Below are positions 19,396-29,845 of a stretch of DNA of 63,612 bases, piece by piece; position 1 is the first letter of the stretch, and the number at the start of each line of letters is the position of its first letter. The DNA lies in NCBI GenBank assembly GCA_027459665.1, contig DAIDHN010000019.1, positions 1-63,612 on the forward strand. The letters run 5' to 3'. Both the position numbers and the translations under genes were made by a program. This stretch comes from Chthonomonadaceae bacterium (GTDB lineage: Bacteria; Armatimonadota; Chthonomonadetes; Chthonomonadales; Chthonomonadaceae). A model generated the notes under the pieces. It did not search any database. It saw only the letters and a list, made by a program, of their open reading frames with translations, and was not told the DNA's origin.

Positions 19396-22300
19396 ATGAA
19401 ACAGAAGAAAGCAGCGTATGCCCTCTGGCTTACACAGTGCGTACTGCTGCTTGCTCTTACCGCACTGCGCACGCAGGCGCAGATACCTTTTACCCAGGAC
19501 GACTGGACACTGGATAGAGGCTCTGCCACAGTGAGCGTTGGCAGCAATTACAATGGTCTGGCGCTGCGGCAGGGCTACAATGCTTTTCAGGATACTGGCA
19601 ACAACCCGCTGCATTCCGTGCGCCGATGGGTGTGGCCGGCTTCAGCCGATCTGCAGAATGCTATTTCAGCAAACGGCGTGGCAGGCACGTTTGGGGAAGT
19701 TACCGACAACCCGAATCCGCTAGACACCAACAAAAGCGCTGACACAGGTTCTCTGCAGTTTCCAACGGCTATTGCCCAGTGGAATACCAATATCTTCTCT
19801 ATTCCTGCCCCGGCGCTTAGAGTGCCCTACGGCGGCTACAGTTTTATTACAGATCCAACCAACCCTGTATCCTTTGATTACGGGGTTGCAGTGCCGATTC
19901 AGACAAATATAGACGATGCAAACGGCAATGTGGTAAGCGCCCAGACCCTGGAAGCGCTTCCCTATGTTAACTCTACTATCTACAGCAATGTGCAAACCGC
20001 GCTGGTAAACGATACTGCAAACAGTGCGCAGTACTCTATGGGTACGCCGGTGGTTACCGGCACGCTGCAGCCCGGCCAGTATGTACAGGTGCAGTATGAG
20101 GTGCAGGTATGGTCGCCGGGAGATGGCACAACCACAGTTGCCAATGGCGTAAGCACTGTACACCCCAATGTGCAGCATGTTTTTGTGCGCGTCAGCTGGA
20201 ATGGCACTGTGAACAACAACGCCATTGTAGAAGGCAGCGGAACAGCGGGTGCTGGCGGAATAAATGACCCGGAAAACAGCCGCATTTATTTGATGGACTT
20301 TTCGGGCGGACCTGGCTGGAGAACAGTGGGCGCATTTGCCTCGGGCAATCAGACAGCCGCGGTGCAGCCGGCCCTCTTTCCCTATCGCACAGACCAGCCC
20401 GGCAACCAGCCGGCAGTAACCATTTACAGAGATACGCCAGACAACCCAAACGACACTAACATTTACGCAAACACCCCGCTGGTCACAGCCGACGCAGTGC
20501 AGTTTGTGCCGGTGAGCGTGCAGGTCGTTACTCCCGGCGCCACCGCAACATCCAGCGGCAACCTGGGCAGCGTATCTCCCATTTCACCCATAGGCAGAAT
20601 ACTGGCCCCCATTGTCGGCACAAATCAGCTGATCACCAATACCAAAGACCTGGACTATGGTTCAGACATTTATTTTGCGGCTCGCGAGGAAACAATACCG
20701 CCCACTGCCGCACTGGCAGCTGTAGACCCGACGCAGACCACCCTTACTTCTACCAACGACCCCAACTCATCGCAGACAGTGCCGGTATTTTACTGTCTGA
20801 ACAATATGGATGAGGCGGTTACCCAGGGCACAACTGTTACCAATGCTCCCTCTGAAGACAGGGTGCGCTGGCGGTATGTGGCTACACCGGACGCAGGAAC
20901 AGGCACCTGCATAGCATCACCGCTGCTGGCCAATGTACGCTGCCGCGACGGGGTGGTGCGCCCTATGGTTTTCTTTGTCACAACCAATGCCGGCGGCACC
21001 CTGGGGCATATCTACGCCCTCAACCCGCTGGGTACCGGGGCATTGAACAACCCGCTGCTCAACCGGCCATCCAATCCGCCTGTGGGATACACTGCCGGCG
21101 ACCTCACCAATTACTCAACAAGCGCATACTGGATATATCCCTCGTTTAGGCCGCTGCTTGGCACAGCCAATGAGCCGCCCAATGCGCCCGCTGCCTGGGA
21201 AGACCCCAACTACACCCTGCCGATCAATACCGGCGGCTATGCGCGCACGGGGTATCCTGCTGCTGCATTTGGAGCAGACCTCACACTGCCCAACTACGAT
21301 GGCGACATTGTGGCGACAGGAAATGCTTCGCAGCCCTACGCCACTCGTACAGATACGCAGATTGTTCTGGGTGGAATGCCCTGGGCGCCTGCTCTTGTGA
21401 ACGACCCAGACAACCCTGCGGGGGCGCAGCTGCTGGTGGTTGGTGCGCAGGCCAATGCATCCGATGGTCTGCCGCACAGCCGCATATGGGCCTTTGATGC
21501 CGGCGGGCGCGGCGATTTTGGCACGGTAACTTCCAATGCTACCGGCACCCCCACAGTAGTGCCCGCAGCCGGAACCACTCAGCGCATATTTACCTGGCCG
21601 CATTTCGGCACAGACGGGTTTCATTACGCCAATTCAGATACAGCCAACGGGTATACGCAAACATTCAGCATTGCAGACGAGGCGCCCCTGGGGCTTATCT
21701 CCGGTTCACCGGCATTCGATCCCAATTACCCGGGCGCCGAACAGCCCATTATGTTTGGCACATCAGATGGGCGCATGTATGCAGTGCTGCCTCATCACGA
21801 TGTATTCAAGGGCATCAATACCAACAATCAGGCGCTGTACGACAACAGCAAGAGAGAATACTGGGTGTACCCTGCCCTCAGTACTGCCGGTTTCGGGGCA
21901 GGCTTTTCCACCCCGGCATTCTATCAGTCCACCAAAACAGGAAACCGGTACCTCACATTTACCAGCGATTTGCCGGATGGTTCGGGCGGCAGGGTGTACA
22001 TGCTTCCCGAAGACCCTGTTACCGGTGTTCTGAACTCACAGACGCCCGTCACCAACACGCTTACCTGGGTCTACCCGCCTACGCCTGTACCACCTGCAGC
22101 CTCTGCAACCGACCCGACCACCAACCCGCTGTCGCCCGGTTTTGGCTCTTCTGCGCCAATGCCAGTAAACAGCGGCACAGTAAATACGCTGCTTGCACCG
22201 TATGGGCTTTCCATACCCTACGACATGGTGTATGTGGTACAAAACGATGGCACAGTAGATGCAATAGAGGCTGATCCTGCAGGAGACGGCAACGGAACTG

Positions 22301-25300
22301 CGCCTGCGCTCTATTCCAGCAGCCCGGCGTTTACCGACAGCACTACCTGCACGCCAATGGCTACCCAGATTATTTCGCAGGCAGGCAACCTGAGCAACAC
22401 CCCTATTTCGGCAGATGCCAACAACGCTTTGCCTGCGCTGATGTTTGCAGACAACGGAGGAAGCATTTCGGCTTTTGGGCTGAATGCCATAGATGACGGC
22501 ACCGGCACAGGCACTACTCTGCTGCCTGCTCTGTGGCAGTACACAGATGCTTCCAATACGCGCATAGCAAGCGCAGCACTTGTGAACGGCTATGTGGTGG
22601 AAGGCGATTTGGGAGGGCAGCTGCACGCATACAGCAATGGGCTGGGGGCAAATGGTCTGAATGAGACCGTTCCGCCTTCAGAAACGCTGGGCGGAAACAG
22701 TTACTATGACACGGTAGACCTGCGCACAGTGAACTACTACAAGTATGCCGACTGGAAGAACTTCATGCTTCCCACTGCAAACGGCGGGGAAAGCCCGGCA
22801 GTTGATGCCAGCGGCAACCCTCTTCCTGGCGCAGCCTCACCTATTCCTGCTACGCCGCTGCCCAGAAACGGCGTTCCCGCCGACTGGGGCGATACCCTGT
22901 ATGTGGCAGCGTGGGGCGTGTACCATGCCCAGCCGACACAGGCACAGGGTGGAAACAACAACGGCACAGTTGTTACCGGCCTCACAGCACCCAGAATCAC
23001 TGTGACCTTCAGCGTGCTGCAGCCTGACTCTACACAGCGCACAACCATTACTGTGCCGGCAGAGGTGATAGATGCAAACCACAGCGGATGGCCCGCAGAC
23101 CTGGCAGGCATTGCGCTGGGCGGCAACTATCAGATTGCAGGCTGGGACAATGGCCTGCAAACGGTATCTCTGCTGAGCAGCACCGCTGGCCAGAATGTGT
23201 ACCCCTGGGTGGCAGTGTACCAGCTGCCTATACACCCTGATGCGCAGCACCCGTTCACGCCCGGTCTGGGCGGCGTACGCATATCCGCCAGGGCCACCAT
23301 TACCCAAACAGTGAGCATACAGAATAATGGGAGAGGGGCGCAGACACAGACCATTACGCGAAGCTCTATCTTCCTGCGGGCTGGTCAGCATGACAGCGGC
23401 CTGGTGAATACGCAGGGAAATGGAAACTTTACAACAGGCACCCCCAACAACCGCGCACTGCGCGGCAGGGTGCGCCCTCTGTTTGTTACCAATCCGCTGG
23501 CGCTCTCTACTGCCGGCGAAGACCCTGCAGGTCAGGCAGTTGGGGCGAATGGCATTGCAGACAATACCGGCCTCAACGTTCCCTTTACCGTAGGCTGGGC
23601 AGGATCTGTACAGAACCCGGTTGGTTATCTGCAAGACCTGTTTGGCAACGGCGCTGCAATAGGATGGTTTGGCAGCAGCACCTACAAAGACCCGCTGGCT
23701 CCGCTGGATATGACGCCGGATGGAAGCAGCGTGCAGTACCAGGGAATGAATGCCGCCGGCAGCCGTGTGCCTGCCCTTTACGTGATGGACCGAAGCGCCT
23801 ACTACGAAATCACCGGCAGCGCACTGCAGTATTCGGTATCTGTGCCTTCGTTTGAATGGTATGGCGGGGCAAGCTCAGTGATGAATCCGCTGCCGTGGGA
23901 AACCATGCCCGGCAATGGAGTGGGAAGCGCCGACTATCCGCCCATTCCGTCTACCGCGGTTACAGTGACTGGCCCCGATGGAGTAGACACAACGCGTGCA
24001 AACGGTACCCTGCTTACCCCTACGCAGCCCATAAACGACACCAATGTAATAGACCGCGTACTGAGGCCAACACAGCTTACCTTTGCGATGAACGTACCCA
24101 GGTACCAGCCTGCCAACGTGAACGCAGGGCTGACAACATTCAACGGCACCACCTTTGGCGCCGGCTTTACCACGCTTACGGGGCAGCTGCTGGGAAGCGG
24201 CAGCCCAGTGCTTGGGCCTGCGCTTACCTACGGCAACGGGCAGCTGCCTGCTACCGCAAATGCCAATACATTCCCGGCATTGGGCTACATTGCTCCAGAA
24301 ATTCAGGTGTCGGTACACCTGCCCGGCACGCAAAGAAGGGTGATACCACCCAACGGTTTCAATAGCGTGAACCAGCAGATGGCAACCCGCGTCTTCACCT
24401 CTATGGTAGATGTGCCGCCCTCCTTCCGCATGAATGTGAGCGAGAGTACAGTAGACCTGGGCAATGAACCAGCAGGCACGGGGTATTCTCCGGTCAACGG
24501 GAACGGCTACTCTCTTCCGTTTGCCCCAAGCGGGGTGGGGGTTTATCAGGCAGGGATCATTTCTCCCTGGGACAACGCCGCCATCAACGGCATTGGCAAG
24601 TTCTTCCATCCGTTCACACTCAACAGCGAAAGCAATGTGAACCTGGTGAATCTGCGCATAGCCGATCTGTTTGGGGTGCCTGGCGCATCAATCACGCCCG
24701 AATCGCTTACCACCAACCCGCTTGACAACAACGTAGCAGTTTCTGCGCGCCTTACCAGCGACCAGGTAGACCAGAGCCTTACTCCCTGGCTGCTTGGCGT
24801 GCCCTTTGGCCGACCGGGCAGCAACGCAAGCGGGTCTGGCCTGGGCAACATAGGGTACGTGAGTTCCTTTGACCATGCCTCCAGTTCAGATGCCTCAACC
24901 AGCGCCATATCGCTTTACCCAGTGAACAACAGCACCTATCTGGGCGGTCTGACCAACAACTGGCCAAACAGCCTGCAGCCGGTGCCGACGCTGCACAAGC
25001 CGCTGCCCGGCGATTCGCAGGGAACAGTGGCCACTGTGCCCGATGTGCCGCACAACTACACAGGAGTAGTGCCGCCCAAGCCCGAAATTGGCATTGCCAT
25101 ACCGTATGGCACGCCGGTTGGCTCATACAGCGGCAAGGTAATTGCCTACGAAGATGAACTGCCAGTGCAGTGGCAGTGGTGGCTGGCAAATACCATCAAT
25201 CCGGGGGTAACGCCCCTGCCTGTGAGCAACGACGGCATTTTGAATACCACAAGCACCCAGATTGCCGGTACGCTCACCGACCCCACCGGAGCAATTGAGG

Positions 25301-27837
25301 GCGGAGTGCTTGAGCCATTCGCACAGCCCTTCAACCTGCATGTGAACGTGATTTCGAATCGCCTCACAAATGGGGTAGCGGCAGGCAGCCTGAGCCAGAT
25401 GGATCTGGTGAATCCGCTGGCGCAGTTCACATCGGCCGGCATTCAGCCCGGTCAGCTAACAGGGCCGTTCAACACACTGCCGGCAGTACAGTTCAATGCC
25501 AATGGCGCCAATTCGCAAATTGTGTCGTACTTTACATCCAATCGTCCCGTCAACGGCGCAGCACTGGTGCCCGGCCAGGCTGGGGTGTACAGTTCTGTTA
25601 TTAATCTGCCTTACAACAGCTACAGCTTTACCGGCGTACTGGGCAATGAGACCATTTTGCGCGGAGACGCTTCGTTTAGCACCGCCAATGCAATCAATTC
25701 CCTTTGGTGGACGCCGCCTTCGAGTCTGCTTGCAATGGATGCGGCAACTACCGCATCCCTCTTCCCAAGCACGGGTGATTTCTCGGTGCCCGGCACGCCT
25801 GCACTGGCCACACTGCGCTACGGAGATGCAGCAGTGGCGCAGGGAGAAGACATTGCCCTGAACGGCGGGTATACGCCCTATGCAGACGCTGAAGGCTATC
25901 TTGCCTGGCTTGGCCAGGTAGATAAGAACCAGGGAGTTGCACAGCAGCAGATAGACGAACGCATCTTTCTTGAACCAGTTACCAGCGGCGTAGCATCCGG
26001 GGGAGTCATCTCCTTCCCAGTCACAGGCAACCTGCCCAATTCGAGCGTGCGCCCGCTGCTGGCAAAGTTCATGGCATCAGACAACACCCGCGGCACCACT
26101 ACCCAGAAAATGCTCTTCCTCTTCTGGTCGGCGGGCGGCAGCGGCAGCTCTCGCATATATTATGATGTGAACGCATACAGCAGCAGCGGGCAGCATCTCA
26201 ATCTGCCCGGCGATGCCATAACCTCGGATGGATGGATAACAACCGGGCAGACTACCGATCCCAGGCTGGGAGTGCAGCAGCTTTCACTGCCTGCCTCTGT
26301 GACAGCGGTCAATGATCCATCGCCCGTCTACCGTCAGGTAGTTGCGCACAACCCATTCGACCCGGGCAATTCTGCCGATGTACGCACCTTCGACTGTGTA
26401 GATGTGTACTTCAGCGGCAAACTGCGCGGCAGAGGCGGCATACGCCTGCTGATGGCGCGCTACGGAATATACCGAGGCGAAAACCTGGGGCCAAATGCAC
26501 CGGTGATGAGAATGGGGCAGCTCTTCCTTATGCCGCTGCCTTCGGTGGTAAACGAGCAGCTGGTGCGCCGAGGCGATACAAATACCTGGGTTGCGCGGGA
26601 TGCCGACTGGTACACAGGCGTGCAGCCCGGCGCCGGGGTGAACGGGAATGGTGCTGCTGCGCTTTCGGGTGAAATCTATGTACAGCTGGAACACCTCGAC
26701 CCTGCCACAGGGCTGTATGGCGCTCCGCTCAACCTCAATGTGCCGGCAGGAACCACCATTGCTCCAGCCGGAACCTACGATCCAGCTTCCGGGGTGGTCT
26801 ACTTCAAGGTAGATACCACCAACCCCGCTACCGGCGCAGAAGTGGACGGCGCCAACAACCAGCCCATTCTGAGCGGCGGCGTGATGGTGGTGAATGCAAG
26901 CGCGGGTACTGTTACCTTCCCGAATATCCCGCCTGCATCGGGCGACAAGCTTCTGGTAAGCTATCAGCCGCAGGTGCGCGATCTGAGCGTGAGCCGTGGA
27001 GACAGCAACCTTATACTGGCGGGCGGATATGGCAACTTTGCTGCACCGCCCTCAAACCTGCTGCCCCAGAGCTGGACGCGCACACCCGGCGATGCCTATT
27101 CGCCCTCGGTGCTGCTGGATACCAGCGACAACCCGCGCAGGCAGCTGCTTGCCCCCGTGGTTACGTTTCTGGGCAACGGCAAGCCAAACGCTGCGGCCAG
27201 CAACGGAACGCCAATGCCTGTAGACAGGCTGTGGGTTATCTACCGCAAAACAGACACTAACGGCGCCCAGAAACAGGCGGTGTATGCAAAAGCTATGCGC
27301 CTGATGGTGAGGCTGCCTTACCCTGTGGAACTCACAGCGCCTGCCGCCAGCGGGCTGCAGCAAATTGCCAGCCTGACAGTGACTGTAGACCCGCACGACG
27401 CCAACCCGTCGCAACCGCTTGGCATGTACGAAGTAGACTGGATGCGGGGAAGAATATACTTCACCACCGCAGATGCCGGCAGACTGATTGATGTGAACTA
27501 TACTCCTGCAGGCGGAGGGGTGACACAGAGCGGAACCCTGGTGTACCGCGTTGCATGGGGTGATGAGATAAGCACCAACAGCGATGTGAAGTACATTCTG
27601 GTGAACAACCAGCCGGTGATAGTAGACCAGAACGGTCAGTCTACCGCCGACACCACCACGCCAGAGGCTCTGGTGCCAATGTCTACCAGCGGTAATGAGG
27701 GCGAGGTTGCGGCTCTTCTCGATCCGTATCTGCCGCGTATCTGGCTCTTCTGGTCTGGCACGGATGCCGGTTCAACCGACCTCTATTCGGAGACCATTGC
27801 GCCGCAGCTCTATCCGCAGGCCACCAACCAGCACTGA
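19396..27837 (+). CDS. Giant exported beta-propeller-like protein 2 (2813 aa)
   Basis: ATG 19396 lies behind GAGGGAA and begins a signal peptide (MKQKKAAYALWL, ending near 'LRTQAQ'). Residues about 535-1080 hold at least six PQQ-like blades: 'HIYALNPLG', 'RIWAFDAGG', 'GRMYAVLP', 'YVVQNDGTVDAIEA', 'GSISAFGLN' and 'GQLHAYSNG'. The C-terminal third has two related strands, 'LFLFWSAGGSGSSRIYYD' and 'IWLFWSGTDAGSTDLYSE'. No anchor, sortase motif or C-terminal membrane helix is seen. It ends 17 bp before a strong terminator, so it is the last gene of the pilus block. A PilY1-like surface role is inferred from the propeller and the gene order. Confidence 0.72.
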   Translation: MKQKKAAYALWLTQCVLLLALTALRTQAQIPFTQDDWTLDRGSATVSVGSNYNGLALRQGYNAFQDTGNNPLHSVRRWVWPASADLQNAISANGVAGTFGEVTDNPNPLDTNKSADTGSLQFPTAIAQWNTNIFSIPAPALRVPYGGYSFITDPTNPVSFDYGVAVPIQTNIDDANGNVVSAQTLEALPYVNSTIYSNVQTALVNDTANSAQYSMGTPVVTGTLQPGQYVQVQYEVQVWSPGDGTTTVANGVSTVHPNVQHVFVRVSWNGTVNNNAIVEGSGTAGAGGINDPENSRIYLMDFSGGPGWRTVGAFASGNQTAAVQPALFPYRTDQPGNQPAVTIYRDTPDNPNDTNIYANTPLVTADAVQFVPVSVQVVTPGATATSSGNLGSVSPISPIGRILAPIVGTNQLITNTKDLDYGSDIYFAAREETIPPTAALAAVDPTQTTLTSTNDPNSSQTVPVFYCLNNMDEAVTQGTTVTNAPSEDRVRWRYVATPDAGTGTCIASPLLANVRCRDGVVRPMVFFVTTNAGGTLGHIYALNPLGTGALNNPLLNRPSNPPVGYTAGDLTNYSTSAYWIYPSFRPLLGTANEPPNAPAAWEDPNYTLPINTGGYARTGYPAAAFGADLTLPNYDGDIVATGNASQPYATRTDTQIVLGGMPWAPALVNDPDNPAGAQLLVVGAQANASDGLPHSRIWAFDAGGRGDFGTVTSNATGTPTVVPAAGTTQRIFTWPHFGTDGFHYANSDTANGYTQTFSIADEAPLGLISGSPAFDPNYPGAEQPIMFGTSDGRMYAVLPHHDVFKGINTNNQALYDNSKREYWVYPALSTAGFGAGFSTPAFYQSTKTGNRYLTFTSDLPDGSGGRVYMLPEDPVTGVLNSQTPVTNTLTWVYPPTPVPPAASATDPTTNPLSPGFGSSAPMPVNSGTVNTLLAPYGLSIPYDMVYVVQNDGTVDAIEADPAGDGNGTAPALYSSSPAFTDSTTCTPMATQIISQAGNLSNTPISADANNALPALMFADNGGSISAFGLNAIDDGTGTGTTLLPALWQYTDASNTRIASAALVNGYVVEGDLGGQLHAYSNGLGANGLNETVPPSETLGGNSYYDTVDLRTVNYYKYADWKNFMLPTANGGESPAVDASGNPLPGAASPIPATPLPRNGVPADWGDTLYVAAWGVYHAQPTQAQGGNNNGTVVTGLTAPRITVTFSVLQPDSTQRTTITVPAEVIDANHSGWPADLAGIALGGNYQIAGWDNGLQTVSLLSSTAGQNVYPWVAVYQLPIHPDAQHPFTPGLGGVRISARATITQTVSIQNNGRGAQTQTITRSSIFLRAGQHDSGLVNTQGNGNFTTGTPNNRALRGRVRPLFVTNPLALSTAGEDPAGQAVGANGIADNTGLNVPFTVGWAGSVQNPVGYLQDLFGNGAAIGWFGSSTYKDPLAPLDMTPDGSSVQYQGMNAAGSRVPALYVMDRSAYYEITGSALQYSVSVPSFEWYGGASSVMNPLPWETMPGNGVGSADYPPIPSTAVTVTGPDGVDTTRANGTLLTPTQPINDTNVIDRVLRPTQLTFAMNVPRYQPANVNAGLTTFNGTTFGAGFTTLTGQLLGSGSPVLGPALTYGNGQLPATANANTFPALGYIAPEIQVSVHLPGTQRRVIPPNGFNSVNQQMATRVFTSMVDVPPSFRMNVSESTVDLGNEPAGTGYSPVNGNGYSLPFAPSGVGVYQAGIISPWDNAAINGIGKFFHPFTLNSESNVNLVNLRIADLFGVPGASITPESLTTNPLDNNVAVSARLTSDQVDQSLTPWLLGVPFGRPGSNASGSGLGNIGYVSSFDHASSSDASTSAISLYPVNNSTYLGGLTNNWPNSLQPVPTLHKPLPGDSQGTVATVPDVPHNYTGVVPPKPEIGIAIPYGTPVGSYSGKVIAYEDELPVQWQWWLANTINPGVTPLPVSNDGILNTTSTQIAGTLTDPTGAIEGGVLEPFAQPFNLHVNVISNRLTNGVAAGSLSQMDLVNPLAQFTSAGIQPGQLTGPFNTLPAVQFNANGANSQIVSYFTSNRPVNGAALVPGQAGVYSSVINLPYNSYSFTGVLGNETILRGDASFSTANAINSLWWTPPSSLLAMDAATTASLFPSTGDFSVPGTPALATLRYGDAAVAQGEDIALNGGYTPYADAEGYLAWLGQVDKNQGVAQQQIDERIFLEPVTSGVASGGVISFPVTGNLPNSSVRPLLAKFMASDNTRGTTTQKMLFLFWSAGGSGSSRIYYDVNAYSSSGQHLNLPGDAITSDGWITTGQTTDPRLGVQQLSLPASVTAVNDPSPVYRQVVAHNPFDPGNSADVRTFDCVDVYFSGKLRGRGGIRLLMARYGIYRGENLGPNAPVMRMGQLFLMPLPSVVNEQLVRRGDTNTWVARDADWYTGVQPGAGVNGNGAAALSGEIYVQLEHLDPATGLYGAPLNLNVPAGTTIAPAGTYDPASGVVYFKVDTTNPATGAEVDGANNQPILSGGVMVVNASAGTVTFPNIPPASGDKLLVSYQPQVRDLSVSRGDSNLILAGGYGNFAAPPSNLLPQSWTRTPGDAYSPSVLLDTSDNPRRQLLAPVVTFLGNGKPNAAASNGTPMPVDRLWVIYRKTDTNGAQKQAVYAKAMRLMVRLPYPVELTAPAASGLQQIASLTVTVDPHDANPSQPLGMYEVDWMRGRIYFTTADAGRLIDVNYTPAGGGVTQSGTLVYRVAWGDEISTNSDVKYILVNNQPVIVDQNGQSTADTTTPEALVPMSTSGNEGEVAALLDPYLPRIWLFWSGTDAGSTDLYSETIAPQLYPQATNQH

Positions 27838-27854
27838 GCTGCAGATAACCATAA

Positions 27855-27899
27855 AGAAGGGCCGGGTGGCTGCAGCCATTCGGCCCCTTCTGCTTTTTT
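27855..27899 (+). terminator. Rho-independent terminator ending the pilus block
   Basis: A long hairpin pairs 27855-27870 (AGAAGGGCCGGGTGGC) with 27875-27891 (GCCATTCGGCCCCTTCT) around a TGCA loop, followed by TTTTTT. It lies in the 79-bp gap between the 2813-aa protein gene and the next plus-strand gene, so it separates that gene from the pilus operon. Confidence 0.85.
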
Positions 27900-27916
27900 G
27901 TAACTGGAACCGAACC

Positions 27917-28618
27917 ATGCAGAAGTATATCGTATTGCTGCTGCTGTGCGTATGTGCAGAGGCGAAGGCGGCGCCGAAACGGCCGAATGCCCGCGAGCTG
28001 CTGGCCAATGTGCATACTGTTGCCATTGTCTCTCCTTTTTTTGGCGTGAACCTGCCCGATAAACCGCAAAAAAATGCAAAAGCCAGGGCAGAAGAGGCGC
28101 ATGAGCGCGTCTGGCTGAAGGCTTTGCTGGCACATGCCCAGCAGCGGCTGCCGATACGCATGCTGCACCGCACCCCCTGGAAACTGGCTGGGCAGAAAGA
28201 GACTCTGCTGGCCATGCAGAAGCTGCATCTTACGCCTCAGGAGTTGTTTCAGAACAACGGATTGATTCAGCATGGAAAATATCCACTCCCCAAGCCTGCC
28301 GCCGTGCAGCAGCTGCTTGCCGCGCTGCATGCAGATGCGCTGATACTGGCAGACCTGGATGCACCGCAAAACATATCGGGGCACTATACGTTTTCACTGC
28401 TGGGGGGTACAGGGTATGAGCCGGCGCATGAGGTGATGAAGGGGGAGTTTTTGGTGGCGCTGCCCAATGGCGACACAGCGCTCAGGTTCATCAATACCGT
28501 AGAGCATCCACCTACCTCAATAGGAGGGCGCAAGTTTGTACAGCTTGACTGGGAGGAAGCCGAGAACCTTCTGATTGAAAACTTTTTGGATGATGTAACG
28601 CGCTATCTGCCCGAATAG
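27917..28618 (+). CDS. Exported protein of unknown function (233 aa)
   Basis: ATG 27917 begins a Sec signal peptide ('KYIVLLLLCVCAEAKAA', cleavage expected near residue 20). The mature part starts with a segment that looks like a lipoprotein/CsgG-type beta-alpha unit ('RELLANVHTVAIVSPFFGVNL'), followed by 'ERVWLKALLAHAQQRL' and 'ADALILADLDAP'. This pattern recalls proteins that compute a versioned or periplasmic multimer subunit, but I do not recognise the family with confidence. It lies downstream of the pilus-block terminator and converges on the CRISPR csx gene with 39 bp between the stops. Confidence 0.75.
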   Translation: MQKYIVLLLLCVCAEAKAAPKRPNARELLANVHTVAIVSPFFGVNLPDKPQKNAKARAEEAHERVWLKALLAHAQQRLPIRMLHRTPWKLAGQKETLLAMQKLHLTPQELFQNNGLIQHGKYPLPKPAAVQQLLAALHADALILADLDAPQNISGHYTFSLLGGTGYEPAHEVMKGEFLVALPNGDTALRFINTVEHPPTSIGGRKFVQLDWEEAENLLIENFLDDVTRYLPE

Positions 28619-28657
28619 TGTGCGAGCGGACCGACTTGAAAAACGCGTCAGCCCAAA

Positions 28658-29833
28658 CTAATCAATGCTGGCCAGCAGTTTTTTCAGCACTGGCAGCTGC
28701 TCGTTAAAAAAACGCCCTATGTCTTTGGGAAGATCTGTGTTCCCCATGCCGCAGTGGCTGAGGGTGTTGCGGTGCTGAGCGATACTTTTGAATGCCTCTG
28801 CTGCCTGTTTGAGCGCCGCGGGGATGCTGTCTTTTTCATTCAGAGAATTTTCAATCTCTGTTCGTATCTCTCTATCCAGCCATGCATCCTGCAGGCCCTG
28901 GTGCAAAACCACCCATGAGACCAGCCATTCGCGCATCAGGTCTGCTGCATGTATGTAGTGCCCGTGATCAAGGTAGTTTTTTATCAGGTTCAGCTGCGCC
29001 TGCAGGTTTGCCTTGCTCAGTACATCTGGTTCGCTGTGCGCGAAAGGCTCGTACTCGCTGCTTACCCTGCCCAGCACGGCAAACAGGGGCTGGCTCCATG
29101 CGGCAGTGGCTGCAAACGCTTCTTCTTCCTTTTGCTTCAGCTCGCTGGCTGCTTTCATTACCTCTCGCGGCTGGGCCAGCAGATAGTTTTCCGAAAGTTT
29201 TTTCAGCATATCTGCATAGGGCTGTATTTTGGTAGGCGGCTGAGGCGTATTGCTTTTGTGCGCCTTCCCCTGCACCAGACGCAGGCGGCTGGCCAGAGCT
29301 AGCGAACTGGATGTTTCGAGAAAACTGTGTACATCGGTTGTGAAGTCGAGCAGGGTGAGAAATGGAGAAAGGTCCCAGAATGGTGTTTTGTCTTCAACCT
29401 CTGCTTCAAATGCACCGTAGTAAAGGTTGGTGAATTCCACCTGTTTTACGAGGCGCAGGTAGCTTGCCGCCAAAATTGCCATCATTGGAATAGTGCGAAA
29501 GCCGTGGGTGATGTCGAAAACAGCCTGCTCATTCTCATGCAGGCTGTCTTCCATCTGGCTGAAGAGCTGCCACATCTCGGTTTCTACTTTTCCGTCGGGT
29601 AGTAAAACTGGTTCAGTGCGGTTTTCCATATCTGCGCCAAGACCTTCGCGGAAAGCCTTTTCATGTCTATTGCGCGCGTCATTTGTTACGCAGAGCAGAA
29701 TGCGCGCAGGCTGCAAAAAATGGGCAAGGGCTACCCCTGTGAATTTGGATTTATGCTCGCTGCCCTGCAGGGTGTAGCACGTTTCATCGTAGTTTCCTGT
29801 TCCTAAAAAAGTAATCAGGGTGGTACTGCTCAT
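28658..29833 (-). CDS. csx2: CARF-HEPN CRISPR-associated ribonuclease, Csx2/Csx1 (DxTHG) family
   Basis: A 391-aa effector of type III CRISPR systems. The N-terminal CARF domain ('TLITFLGTGNYDETCYTL') binds cyclic oligoadenylate made by Cas10, and carries the family hallmark 'FDITHGFRTIP' (DxTHG) near residue 105. The C-terminal helical domain contains 'RNTLSH', a fit to the R-x4-H catalytic motif of HEPN ribonucleases, near residue 357. Activated enzymes of this family cleave RNA non-specifically. It is the last gene of the cmr operon, 12 bp behind cmr6. The Csx2 (TIGR02221-like) assignment is from motif recall, and the exact subfamily is not certain. Confidence 0.88.
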   Translation of the reverse strand: MSSTTLITFLGTGNYDETCYTLQGSEHKSKFTGVALAHFLQPARILLCVTNDARNRHEKAFREGLGADMENRTEPVLLPDGKVETEMWQLFSQMEDSLHENEQAVFDITHGFRTIPMMAILAASYLRLVKQVEFTNLYYGAFEAEVEDKTPFWDLSPFLTLLDFTTDVHSFLETSSSLALASRLRLVQGKAHKSNTPQPPTKIQPYADMLKKLSENYLLAQPREVMKAASELKQKEEEAFAATAAWSQPLFAVLGRVSSEYEPFAHSEPDVLSKANLQAQLNLIKNYLDHGHYIHAADLMREWLVSWVVLHQGLQDAWLDREIRTEIENSLNEKDSIPAALKQAAEAFKSIAQHRNTLSHCGMGNTDLPKDIGRFFNEQLPVLKKLLASID

Positions 29834-29845
29834 ATGGCGCCTCGC

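Noticed and set aside
28619-28657. Terminator between the exported-protein gene and csx2
   Set aside because: No stem-loop with a T tract is visible in the 39 bp between the converging stops.
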